From the NCBI GenBank assembly GCA_028875175.1, contig JAPPFO010000217.1:1-11388 (forward strand): a stretch of DNA of 11,388 nt. Reading direction: 5' to 3'. The stretch comes from Chloroflexota bacterium. Lineage in GTDB: Bacteria; Chloroflexota; UBA11872. The position numbers were made by a program, and so were the translations under genes. Every line of letters begins with the position of its first letter. The stretch's first letter is position 1. The notes beneath the pieces were generated by a model. The model saw only the letters and a program-made list of their open reading frames with translations. It was not told where the DNA came from and searched no databases. This document shows, one piece after another, positions 1 to 6,873 of this stretch.

Positions 1-72
1 GGCTCGGGGGTTGGCTCGGGGGTCGGCTCGGGGGTTGGCTCGGGGGTCGGCTCGGCGGTCGGCTCGGGGGAC
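1..72. repeat. Tandem 12-bp repeat encoding PTPE units
   Basis: Six consecutive 12-base units begin at 1, 13, 25, 37, 49 and 61, based on GGCTCGGGGGTY. The last base alternates T/C in the first four units, giving a 24-bp super-period. Unit 5 has one internal change (CGGCGGTC) and unit 6 ends in AC. On the minus strand each unit encodes four residues (P-T-P-E, with one A-E variant), in frame with the partial secreted protein. The array continues past the left edge. In-frame units of this kind can gain or lose copies by slippage and so change linker length. Confidence 0.9.
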
Positions 73-284
73 GGGGCCTCGGTGGGCGTGGGGTCGGGCG
101 TGGACAGGGTCTTCGGGACGCCCTGGTCGTTCGGTGACGACGACGAGTCGGCTGACGCGTTACCGACGACCATGGCCGCCAGGATCAACGCGGCCGCAAA
201 GGCAAGGGCGATTGCGCGTGCGGTGACGAGAGGAAGCCGCCATTGCCTACAGGCAACGACCTTGTTCTTGACGAACGTACGCAT
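1..284 (-). CDS. Secreted or anchored protein with PTPE-repeat linker, N-terminal part only
   Basis: Reading the minus strand from ATG at 284 gives 94 codons that stay open to the window edge, so the C-terminal part is missing. The N-terminus looks like a signal peptide: basic residues (K6, K8, R14, R17, R24), a hydrophobic core (ALAFAAALILAAMVV) and a signal-peptidase-I-like site NASA|DSS. A Ser-rich stretch follows, then a low-complexity linker of Pro-Thr-Pro-Glu units. Such linkers usually join an exported N-terminus to an extracellular domain or a cell-wall or membrane anchor. The function is not visible here because the folded part lies outside the window. The start is supported by the signal peptide; no good Shine-Dalgarno precedes it. 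It lies 123 bases behind a MarR gene on the same strand, so co-transcription is possible but unproven. Confidence 0.72.
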   Translation of the reverse strand, partial: MRTFVKNKVVACRQWRLPLVTARAIALAFAAALILAAMVVGNASADSSSSPNDQGVPKTLSTPDPTPTEAPSPEPTAEPTPEPTPEPTPEPTPE

Positions 285-383
285 TGAGCCGGTTGGCGAA
301 CAAGGGCGCCAGGCCAATTCCACCCGCACCTGGCCGAGCGTCGACTCGACCGGCGCGAGCGCGTCTCAATCCTTCGAGATCGA

Positions 384-416
384 CCCGCCTACGGAATTAG
401 ATTGCTTTCAGGCGGG
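384..416 (-). terminator. Hairpin at the end of the first MarR gene, possible terminator
   Basis: Perfect 7-bp arms CCCGCCT (384-390) and AGGCGGG (410-416) enclose a 19-base loop. On the minus strand the first arm overlaps the stop codon of the MarR gene (408-410). No T-run follows, so this is at best a weak intrinsic terminator or a processing structure between the MarR gene and the secreted-protein gene. Confidence 0.3.
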
Positions 417-1004
417 CCTGACGATAGGCTTAAGACGTCGCAGCCCTGGGTTACTCACCAAGGCTTTGGCCGTCACGGTGGGGCCCAACTCTTGGTCGGG
501 GCGGGCCCTGCTGTGACGCGGCACCGTTGTTACCTTTCTCCTTTCCTCTTCTGATCGGCCACGAGCGTTGGCCGATATTCTCCGAGCGACCCGAGTAAAG
601 ACCTGAAGCTCGTCGTCCTGGATTCCTTCCAGGAGAATGGCGTAGACCGTCGCAATTTCGGGCGAGAGTTGGCGTACTAACGCTTGGCCCTTGGGGGTTG
701 CCACCAAGCGCACGACACGCCGGTCGCGCGATTGGCGTTGCCGCTTGAGGAGGCCCAGCCGAACCAGCTTGTCGGCGGCGCGGCTGATGGATGCTTGATC
801 GACCGGCACAATCTCAGTCAGCTCCGTGATGGTGTTGGCCTGGTCCCTGGCGCACCGTTCCAGGACGCCCCATTGCGGGAGGGTCAGGCCCGCTTCGTCG
901 ACCGGCCCGGTCGCCAATGCGACGTACCCGCGAATCACGCTGGTACATAGGACGCGCAGGTCGACGTTCGGTTCATCGCGTTCCCCGCGTTGCGGTTCAG
1001 ACAC
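408..1004 (-). CDS. MarR-family transcriptional regulator
   Basis: This 198-residue protein has the MarR winged-helix layout: an N-terminal dimerisation helix, TLPQWGVLERC, the HTH (ITELTEIVPVDQASISRAAD) and the wing LLKRQRQSRDRRVVRLVAT with the characteristic DRR, then KGQAL and a C-terminal dimer helix. MarR proteins are dimeric repressors, often released by small phenolic or lipophilic ligands or by oxidation. About 50 residues extend past the usual end and look low-complexity and basic. The GTG start at 1004 follows an in-frame stop closely and has GAGGA ten bases upstream, so a longer protein is excluded. It resembles the second MarR gene at 3874-4383 in the HTH (VDQASISR versus VDASRISR) and wing (RQRxxSDRRVV-like). 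It sits divergently upstream of two methyltransferase genes, which are possible targets along with its own promoter. Confidence 0.88.
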   Translation of the reverse strand: MSEPQRGERDEPNVDLRVLCTSVIRGYVALATGPVDEAGLTLPQWGVLERCARDQANTITELTEIVPVDQASISRAADKLVRLGLLKRQRQSRDRRVVRLVATPKGQALVRQLSPEIATVYAILLEGIQDDELQVFTRVARRISANARGRSEEERRKVTTVPRHSRARPDQELGPTVTAKALVSNPGLRRLKPIVRPA

Positions 1005-1086
1005 CAGCCGTCATTCCTCGTTCCACGCCCCCGACTGGAGGCGCTTTGTTGGATGAACAACCATTCACAGAGGCATCCATCGCGGG

Positions 1087-1116
1087 AACATACAATGCCT
1101 CAACATTGTCTGTCAA
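1087..1116 (-). promoter_or_regulatory. Promoter of the first MarR gene
   Basis: On the minus strand a perfect -35 TTGACA (1111-1116) is followed by an 18-base spacer and TATGTT (1087-1092), four of six matches to the -10 consensus. Transcription would begin near 1080, leaving a leader of about 76 bases before the GTG at 1004. The spacer contains an inverted repeat. Confidence 0.6.
1092..1109. promoter_or_regulatory. Putative MarR operator (18-bp inverted repeat)
   Basis: ACAATG (1092-1097) and CATTGT (1104-1109) are perfect inverted arms around a 6-base spacer. The repeat fills the space between -35 and -10 of the MarR promoter, so a bound dimer would block RNA polymerase. Length and placement are typical of MarR-family autoregulation. 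A second, overlapping inverted repeat (TGTCT/AGACA, 1107-1121) covers the -35. More CAAT/ATTG half-sites lie at 1139-1142 and 1155-1158. Confidence 0.55.
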
Positions 1117-1774
1117 AGACATTTGCTGCAATCTCAGTCAATGTTTGGCCATCTATTGTTGTGAGCACTCGTGGTCGCAACAGTCCACTCGGTTGCCGGT
1201 CCGGGCCTGGCGCCAACTGAAATCAAGGTCGTGATGGCACCGCGGGCCAGGAGACGTCCGACCCCGGCGAGCCCGCCGTGCATTGCTGATTCACCACCTG
1301 CCACCCGCGCGGACCGCGCTACGTGGCTGCGGTTCGCAAATCGCTGGTCTGTGCAGGCGTCCGGCCGGCTTGCTGCGCCAACGGGTATGGCGTGCCAGAG
1401 TCCGAACCTCGAATGGCCCTCCAAACTCGCGTCGTGGGAGTGATTCGTTCGTGACCGCCGGCGCCCCTTCAGGAAGCCTGGGAGCCGTTTGGTGCAACAT
1501 GGGCGGCGAACGGACCGACCACTGCCCCCGGCGGGCCACGTTGTGCTTGCCGGCGGAGTCCCGCGCCTGCGCCAGCATCGTGGTGACAGCCTTGGGACAG
1601 GTCGAGGGCCCAGGGTCGGGCTCCAGCCCGGACGTTGATCCGCGCGAAGTGGACGCCAGGTAAACCTGCGCGGACGCTCATTGGCGGGAGACGAGGCCTT
1701 TACCCGGCCCCTCGGATTCGGGCGTTCAGCTCAGGAGCCGCCACGCCCAGCGTGAGCAGATCTTCAGTCTTGAC

Positions 1775-1783
1775 CAATAATTG
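1775..1783. promoter_or_regulatory. Possible -10 region with CAAT-A-ATTG palindrome before the methyltransferases
   Basis: CAATAATTG is a 9-base palindrome with the same CAAT/ATTG half-sites as the inverted repeat at the MarR promoter. It contains AATAAT (1776-1781), a fair -10 match in otherwise GC-rich DNA. No convincing -35 is visible at the right spacing. If used, the transcript would start near 1788, just before the ATG at 1791 and about 108 bases before the TTG at 1896. Confidence 0.3.
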
Positions 1784-1895
1784 CGGAAACATGAAAATAC
1801 CGCCACAAGACCGGGAATTGAGTAGGGCGTGCGTTGGCGCTGCGCGCGCCAGGCCTGAAGAGTCTCCGGAAAGTGGGTTTGCCTCGGGGTGGAGA

Positions 1896-2723
1896 TTGAC
1901 TGACGAAGTGTCGGGGACGCCCGACTACACGATGGGATATGGCGAGGAGTACCTGCAGGCGCTCCTTCGAGTCTCTGCTACGACGCACGCCGCCCACTTG
2001 CTCCCACATTTGGAGCCCGGTTTCCGGGTTCTCGACTTTGGATGCGGGCCGGGAACCATATCAATCGGACTGGCCGAGGCCGTGGCGCCGGGCGAAGTCC
2101 ACGGCGTTGACATGGAGGCGTCGCAGATCGACCTGGCGCGAATGTTTGCCAAGCGCTATGGCCGGCACAACGCCGTGTTTCAAGTGGGCGACGTGACGGA
2201 GATGCCGTTCGACGACGAATTCTTCGACGTCGCTCACTGCCAGAACGTCCTCATGCACGTTCCGGATACCCAGGCGGTTCTGCGCGAGGTGAACCGGGTG
2301 GTGAAGCCCGGCGGCATCATCGCCAGCCGTGAAATGATTTCAGGCTCATCATTCACGCACCCCGATTTCGAAGTACTGCGAAATGCGTGGGACATGTTCG
2401 AAGACCTGCTGGAAGCGGACGACGGCCACCCGCAGATGGGAAAGGACCTGAAGACCCACTTTGTCGAGGCCGGGTTTACGAACTACCGCGTGAGCGCGTC
2501 GTTCGACACCTTCACTACGCCTGACGAGATCACGTTTATCCACCAGATCGCTCAGCAATGGTTCCTGGCGCCCGAGATCACGGAAGCGGCGATCAAGTAC
2601 GGCGCGGCTACCGAAGCGCTCTGCGACCACATCGGCGTCGCCTACGACCGGTGGAAGGATCACCACGGCGCATTTGCGGCCGTAGCCTACGGCGAACTGT
2701 TGGCGTGGAAACCGGAGTCCTGA
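1896..2723 (+). CDS. Class I SAM-dependent methyltransferase (first of a tandem pair)
   Basis: The protein has a Rossmann-type methyltransferase core. Motif I is VLDFGCGPG (residues 45-53) for SAM binding, the acidic ribose-binding residue is D72 in HGVDM, motif II is GDVTEMPFDD, and KPGG marks the post-core strand. The Methyltransf_11/UbiE-like core suggests a small-molecule substrate, which cannot be named. I place the start at TTG 1896. From there the 275 residues align without gaps to the next gene, and both share GTGG-N3-TTGACTGACG at this point. The alternative ATG at 1791 would add 35 residues using ATA, AGG, AGA and AGT codons with a much lower GC third position than the body, so it looks untranslated. 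A Shine-Dalgarno is poor for both choices. The gene is transcribed away from the first MarR gene and is 124 bases from its paralogue. Confidence 0.85.
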   Translation: MTDEVSGTPDYTMGYGEEYLQALLRVSATTHAAHLLPHLEPGFRVLDFGCGPGTISIGLAEAVAPGEVHGVDMEASQIDLARMFAKRYGRHNAVFQVGDVTEMPFDDEFFDVAHCQNVLMHVPDTQAVLREVNRVVKPGGIIASREMISGSSFTHPDFEVLRNAWDMFEDLLEADDGHPQMGKDLKTHFVEAGFTNYRVSASFDTFTTPDEITFIHQIAQQWFLAPEITEAAIKYGAATEALCDHIGVAYDRWKDHHGAFAAVAYGELLAWKPES

Positions 2724-2847
2724 CCCGTCGCCGCCGTGCGGCGTTCCAGCTGTATGCGGATCGTGCTTCGCGTCGCGGTGGCTGGCAACTTCGCCACGGC
2801 CCGCAACCAGCCCGCCGGGCCGAGGTGAGTCTGCGGGGCCGTGGTAC

Positions 2848-3675
2848 TTGACTGACGCGACAGCGGACAACCCCTGGTACACGTGCGGCTTCAGCGAGCC
2901 GATGCTCCGCCTTCTTAGAGGGCATACGGTCAAATCCCACGCCTCGCATCTCCTCCCATATCTCGAGCCTGGCCAGCGGGTTCTCGATGTTGGATGCGGG
3001 CCGGGCACCATTTCGGTTGGTCTCGCCAGGGCGATCGAGCCTGGGGAATTGCACGGTGTCGATATCAAGCAAGCGCAGATCGACCTGGCACGATCGGTCG
3101 CCGAAGCGGGCAAACACGCCAACGCGACCTTTCACGTTGGCGACGTGACCGATCTGCCGTTCGACGACGACTCGTTCGACCTGGCGCACGGCCATTCCAT
3201 CCTTACGTACGTCACGGACACGCAGGCGGTGCTGGCCGAGGTGCGGCGGGTATTGAAGCCCGGCGGCCTTGTTTCCGTGCGCGAAGGGATCATCGGATCC
3301 TCGTTCGTCGCCCCGGATTTCGAGATTCTTGGCGACGCCTGGGTCACGTTCGCCGAACTCATCACCTCCGATGACGGCCATCCCAATATTGGGCGGAACC
3401 TTAAACGCCATCTACTCGAAGCGGGATTTACCGACCTTAGACCGACCGCGTCGTTCACGTCGCATACGACGGCCGACGAAGTACGGTTCTTCTGGGCCGT
3501 GATCCGGGACTGGTTCCTCTCCCCCGCCGTTCGCGAGGCGGCCACGGAGTACGGCCTGATATCGCACCAACATCTCGACAACCTGGAGCGTGCGTTTGAT
3601 CGGTGGAGCCGTCATCCCGGCGCCTTCAGCGCCTTCGCCTACGGCGAGTGCCTGGGCAATAAGCCGCAGCGCTGA
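2848..3675 (+). CDS. Class I SAM-dependent methyltransferase (second of a tandem pair)
   Basis: This paralogue of the preceding gene is 275 residues with no gaps in the alignment and about 146 identical positions by hand count. It keeps motif I (VLDVGCGPG), the acidic HGVDI motif, GDVTDLPFDDDSFD and KPGG. The region around GSSFVAPDFE to the C-terminus (WFLSPAV, FDRW, GAFSAFAYGE) is shared with the first copy and marks a distinct subfamily beyond the generic SAM fold. The substrate is unknown. Residues just after DVT and before DTQ differ (HGHSILTYV versus HCQNVLMHV), so substrate range may have diverged. The start is TTG 2848; GAGGTGAG lies about 18 bases upstream, too far for a standard site. 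It converges on the second MarR gene. Confidence 0.88.
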   Translation: MTDATADNPWYTCGFSEPMLRLLRGHTVKSHASHLLPYLEPGQRVLDVGCGPGTISVGLARAIEPGELHGVDIKQAQIDLARSVAEAGKHANATFHVGDVTDLPFDDDSFDLAHGHSILTYVTDTQAVLAEVRRVLKPGGLVSVREGIIGSSFVAPDFEILGDAWVTFAELITSDDGHPNIGRNLKRHLLEAGFTDLRPTASFTSHTTADEVRFFWAVIRDWFLSPAVREAATEYGLISHQHLDNLERAFDRWSRHPGAFSAFAYGECLGNKPQR

Positions 3676-3841
3676 CTGGGCCACCCCGGACCTGGAAGCA
3701 ACGTCCCAGCCGCTCGACGTACCTGGAGGCGCTCCGCACAGCGCGCGCCTGCCGCGCCACCATCGAGTGCCGATGCACACCCGGGCCTTAGCAAGGCGCG
3801 GGCAGGTGGTCCCTCAGGGTCGCCTCAAGACAGAGCGCACC

Positions 3842-3858
3842 GTCCCGACGCCCGGGAC
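3842..3858. terminator. Hairpin in the convergent intergenic region
   Basis: GTCCCG (3842-3847) and CGGGAC (3853-3858) form a perfect 6-bp stem with a 5-base loop between the converging ends of the second methyltransferase (3675) and the second MarR gene (3874). It lacks a T-run on either side, so it may be only a weak bidirectional terminator. Confidence 0.3.
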
Positions 3859-3873
3859 CTTCGCGATGTCCTG

Positions 3874-4383
3874 CTACCGCGCTTGCTTCAGCGTCGCATA
3901 GTTAGCGACGATCTTGGAGGTTACGGACTCGAACACGCGCATCTCATCTTCGCTCACGCCGTTCAGCAGCGCGGATACGTGGGTTTGCACTCGTTGATTG
4001 ACACGAGACGTCAACTCCTGGCCCTTTTCGGTCAAATGCAGCAAGACCACACGACGGTCGCTTCGCAGTCGTTGTCGGCGCAGCAGGCCCATGTTGACCA
4101 GCCGTGTCACCATGCGGCTAATGCGAGACGCGTCCACGGGCAGGACTCCGGCGAGCTGCGTGGCGGCGCACGGTCCTTCCGCGCAGACCCGCAGGAGGTT
4201 GAACTCGGATGGGATGAGCGCGTAGGGCGACACTTCGTCCGCCACACCCTTGTCGACCGCGTTCACCAGGTCAGCCACGCAGCGCTCCAACGCCGCTGAC
4301 GACGCTCCTCCCTGGTGATCCTGCCTGCTTGTGTGCCGGGTCCGTTCGTGGGCGGCACCTGACGTCAGGTCGTCTTCTGGCAT
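3874..4383 (-). CDS. MarR-family transcriptional regulator (second)
   Basis: This 169-residue winged-helix protein has ALIPSEFNLLRVCAE, the HTH TQLAGVLPVDASRISRMVTRL, the wing LLRRQRLRSDRRVVLLHLT with DRR, and KGQEL, followed by a C-terminal dimerisation helix ending in IVANYATLKQAR. It is clearly related to the MarR protein at 408-1004: both share LL-x-RQR, SDRRVV-like wings, KGQ-x-L, LL-x-G-x-x-x-DE and an I-x-AN ending. ATG at 4383 is preferred over the TTG one codon upstream. No clear Shine-Dalgarno precedes it, so it may be translated from a short or absent leader. It converges with the methyltransferase pair. With the first MarR gene it brackets that pair, which suggests control of the same functions, but no target is shown. 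Confidence 0.88.
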   Translation of the reverse strand: MPEDDLTSGAAHERTRHTSRQDHQGGASSAALERCVADLVNAVDKGVADEVSPYALIPSEFNLLRVCAEGPCAATQLAGVLPVDASRISRMVTRLVNMGLLRRQRLRSDRRVVLLHLTEKGQELTSRVNQRVQTHVSALLNGVSEDEMRVFESVTSKIVANYATLKQAR

Positions 4384-4409
4384 CAACTAGTGTGCGGGCA
4401 CGGAGTCCA

Positions 4410-4429
4410 CGGTTAGCCCACCTTAACCG
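4410..4429. promoter_or_regulatory. Inverted repeat upstream of the second MarR gene, possible operator
   Basis: CGGTTA (4410-4415) and TAACCG (4424-4429) are perfect 6-bp arms with an 8-base spacer, 27 bases upstream of the ATG at 4383. Size and position fit a MarR autoregulatory operator. The half-site differs from the CAAT/ATTG arms at the first MarR gene, so the two regulators may recognise different sites. I cannot place a convincing promoter beside it. Confidence 0.38.
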
Positions 4430-4842
4430 CCATACGAGCATCTTTCCACTAGGCGCCGAATTGGTCGCGCGTCAGTTTGACTTTCGCAATTGCACGTGCG
4501 CGGAGAGCCAGCCCAGCCTGCCATCGCGTCCTTCGAGAGGGACACGCCGGCGCCGGCGAATCACCGGCCACCGTGCCACATTGCAGCATCACGCTGCTCC
4601 CCGATCTCGCCAGGAAGCCCCAGGCCGCTCAGCCCCGGAATGGCATGCGGCCGGCTCGGAGTGCCCGCCGGCTGACCGGGACCGAGTCTCCGCTGGCGCT
4701 GGCATGGACAGCCGGAGGACCGATCGAACCGGGCCCACTCCTCGGCGCCAGGTCGCTTCCCGGTTCCTCGATGGTTGCGCTACCCACCGCTGTGGCCAGT
4801 TGCAACAATATGTCGGGCGCTTCGAGTAGTGGAGCTCATGCC
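4430..4842. other. Intergenic region before the glycoside hydrolase gene
   Basis: About 410 bases separate the upstream region of the second MarR gene from the hydrolase start. The hydrolase frame is open back to 4477, but the upstream part has no family similarity. Visible elements are a 14-base GC palindrome (4545-4558) and GTTGCAAC (4799-4806), an 8-base palindrome 36 bases before the ATG. TTGACT at 4477 has no matching -10. I see no assured promoter or RNA gene. Confidence 0.45.
4831..4834 (+). promoter_or_regulatory. Shine-Dalgarno deciding the hydrolase start
   Basis: GGAG ends eight bases before ATG 4843 and supports that codon over the in-frame starts far upstream (for example 4477), where no such site is seen and the encoded residues do not resemble the family. 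Confidence 0.6.
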
Positions 4843-6810
4843 ATGCCGCGCGATCTGGCCCTGGGCAACGGATCGTTCCTGGTCAATTTCGACTCGCGTT
4901 ACCGCGTGCGCGACATCTACTACCCGCGGGTTGGCTCCGAGAACCAGACCGGCGGGCGGGCCTGCCGGTTTGGGGTGGGCGTTGACGGGCAGTTCTCGTG
5001 GATCAGCAACGACGAATGGTCGCGGGACCTGGATTACGCGGACAACACGCTGGCGACGGACGTTCGACTCGGGAACGCGCGGCTCGGCGTGGAGCTGGTG
5101 TGTGCGGATGCCGTGGACTTTGACCGTCCAATCTTCGTGCGCCGGGTCGCAGTGAAAAACCTGGCGGACCGCGAACGCACGTTCACGCTGTACTTCCACG
5201 CCGACTTCTGGCTGGAGCGGGACGGGATTGGCGACACGGCGTACTTCGACCCGTGGACCGAGGGCATCGTGCACTACAAGCGCAACGTGAACTTCCTGTG
5301 CAACGCGCAGGTTGGGGACAAGGTTGGATTCGACGAGTACAGCGTCGGGGGGAAGTCCGAGGACGCCTCGCAGGGGACGTGGCTGGACGCCGAAGACGGA
5401 CGCCTGGAAGGCAACCCTATCGCGCAGGGGCAGGTTGACAGTATTGGCTCGGTACGGGTAACGGTTGCGGGCGGCGGCGAGGGCACAGCGCACTACTGGA
5501 TCGTGGCCTCGGACGACTTCTTCCGGGCGAAGGATCACAACGACACGGTGGTCGAACGGACGCCGGAGAGTTTCATCCAGCGAACCAGCGACTACTGGTC
5601 GTACTGGGTGACGCGGGATCCGACCGACCTGTGGCCGCTGGAACCTGCCAGCCGCGACCTGTACCGCCGGAGCATGCTGGTGGTGCGCACGCAGATCGAC
5701 GACGGCGGCGCAATCATCGCGGCCAACGACAGCGACATCCTGCAGTTCGGGCGGGATACCTACAGCTACATGTGGCCCAGGGACGGGGCGCTGGTTGCCG
5801 AAGCGCTGATTGGGGCCAATCAGCGGGAACTGGCCGGTCGCTTTTTCCAGTTCTGCCGGCGCGCCCTGCAGCCGGGGGGATTCATGCTGCACAAATACCA
5901 CCCGGACGGATCGCCGGGCAGCAGTTGGCACCCCTGGGCGGACGCCAACCGGCAGCGCGTGCTGCCGATCCAGGAGGACGAAACGGCGCTGGTGCTGTGG
6001 GCGCTGCGCCTGTACAACCGGCAGTTCATGGACACCGAGTTCATCCGCGGCGTTTACGCCCCGCTGATCAAGGCGTCGGCGGACTTCATGGTCCGGTATC
6101 GGCATGAACCCAGCGGACTGCCGGCGGCCTCCTGGGACCTCTGGGAGGAGCGCCTGGGCATCCACACGTTCACGGTGGCGTCCGTGTGGGCAGGCTTAGA
6201 GGCCGCAGCCGAGTTTGCCGAGGGGTTTGGCGAGCTGGACACGGCCGCGCGCTATCGAACGGCGGCGTCCGAGATTCGGGCCGCGACGCTGGAGCACCTG
6301 TACAGCGAGGAGCACGGGCGGTTCATCCGGCGGCTGGAGGTGAACGAGGACGGATCGCTGACGCCGGACCTGAACGTGGACGCCAGCGTGCATGGCGTCT
6401 GGCGGTTCGGGATGTTCGACGCGGACGACTCGCGGGTCCGGTCCACGATGGAAAGCGTGCGGGACGAGCTGACGGTGAAGACCGCGGTGGGCGGGGTGGC
6501 GCGCTACCAGAACGACTACTACCACCAGGTCAGCGGCGATATCCGTAATGTGCCGGGCAACCCCTGGTTCATCTGCACGCTGTGGCTGGCGCAGTGGTAT
6601 GTGGCCCTGGCGGAGTCGGAGGCGGATCTGCAACCGGCCCGGGACGTCCTGGCGTGGGTGGCGGATCGCGCTCTGCCGAGCGGCACGCTGGCGGAGCAGG
6701 TGCATCCGTATTCGGGCGCACCGCTGAGCGTGAGCCCGCTGACGTGGAGTCACGCGGAGTTCGCGACGACGGTGCAGAAGTATGCGGCGAAGGCCGCGCA
6801 GATCGCCTAG
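4843..6810 (+). CDS. Glycoside hydrolase family 15 protein (glucoamylase-type)
   Basis: GH15 enzymes are inverting hydrolases that release glucose from the non-reducing ends of alpha-glucans or from short glucosides such as maltooligosaccharides or trehalose. The 655 residues match the bacterial two-domain length. The N-terminal beta-sandwich begins with the typical LGNGSFLVNFD...RDIYYPRVG and spans roughly residues 1-270. The (alpha/alpha)6 catalytic domain follows, with FGRDTYSYMWPRDGALVAEA, QEDETALVLWAL, WDLWEER (W431-E436; one of E435/E436 is the expected general acid) and GTLAEQVHPYSG (E618 the expected general base). There is no signal peptide, so it likely acts in the cytoplasm on storage glycan or imported oligosaccharides. 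The start rests on the family N-terminus and a GGAG eight bases upstream. It is followed after 63 bases by a cyclophilin-fold gene on the same strand; no functional link is evident. Exact substrate is open, since GH15 includes glucoamylase, glucodextranase and trehalase activities. Confidence 0.93.
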   Translation: MPRDLALGNGSFLVNFDSRYRVRDIYYPRVGSENQTGGRACRFGVGVDGQFSWISNDEWSRDLDYADNTLATDVRLGNARLGVELVCADAVDFDRPIFVRRVAVKNLADRERTFTLYFHADFWLERDGIGDTAYFDPWTEGIVHYKRNVNFLCNAQVGDKVGFDEYSVGGKSEDASQGTWLDAEDGRLEGNPIAQGQVDSIGSVRVTVAGGGEGTAHYWIVASDDFFRAKDHNDTVVERTPESFIQRTSDYWSYWVTRDPTDLWPLEPASRDLYRRSMLVVRTQIDDGGAIIAANDSDILQFGRDTYSYMWPRDGALVAEALIGANQRELAGRFFQFCRRALQPGGFMLHKYHPDGSPGSSWHPWADANRQRVLPIQEDETALVLWALRLYNRQFMDTEFIRGVYAPLIKASADFMVRYRHEPSGLPAASWDLWEERLGIHTFTVASVWAGLEAAAEFAEGFGELDTAARYRTAASEIRAATLEHLYSEEHGRFIRRLEVNEDGSLTPDLNVDASVHGVWRFGMFDADDSRVRSTMESVRDELTVKTAVGGVARYQNDYYHQVSGDIRNVPGNPWFICTLWLAQWYVALAESEADLQPARDVLAWVADRALPSGTLAEQVHPYSGAPLSVSPLTWSHAEFATTVQKYAAKAAQIA

Positions 6811-6873
6811 CTTCGGCCCGGCCGACGCGGGGTTGCTAAGGTCGGACGGCACGCGCTTGACCGGGTCCCCACG

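Larger units (their letters stand above)
1005..1895. other. Long intergenic region between MarR and first methyltransferase
   Basis: Bases 1030-1165 are AT-richer than the surroundings and hold the MarR promoter and several CAAT/ATTG half-sites. From about 1170 to 1790 the GC content is high again. The open frames there are short, overlap on both strands, show no motif I recognise and read as chance frames. I see no RNA gene or repeat. The part from 1791 to 1895 could be an N-terminal extension of the methyltransferase. The region may hold a decayed gene, but I cannot show one. Confidence 0.55.

Noticed and set aside
1..72. CRISPR-like array
   Set aside because: The repeats are 12 bases, adjacent with no spacers, and in frame with a PTPE linker.
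82..516. 144-codon plus-strand frame at the left edge
   Set aside because: It overlaps the signal peptide of the minus-strand secreted protein and the end of the MarR gene. Its product looks like an out-of-frame translation.
1635..1895. N-terminal extension of the first methyltransferase
   Set aside because: The paralogue has no counterpart, codon use differs from the gene body, and no Shine-Dalgarno is seen. ATG 1791 remains a weaker alternative.
2349..3411. Two long minus-strand frames (2349-3122 and 2608-3411) opposite the methyltransferases
   Set aside because: They resemble each other only because they are antisense to paralogous sequence. The plus-strand frames carry the methyltransferase motifs.
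4545..4558. 14-base perfect palindrome CGCCGGCGCCGGCG
   Set aside because: It is low-complexity GC sequence with no promoter or second copy nearby, so chance is the likeliest explanation.
4477..4842. 122-codon N-terminal extension of the GH15 gene
   Set aside because: The family N-terminus begins at ATG 4843, which has a well-placed GGAG. The extension looks like translated intergenic DNA.
4780..6165. 461-codon open frame antisense to the GH15 gene
   Set aside because: It lies opposite an assured gene, has no recognisable motif, and long antisense frames are expected opposite GC-rich coding DNA.
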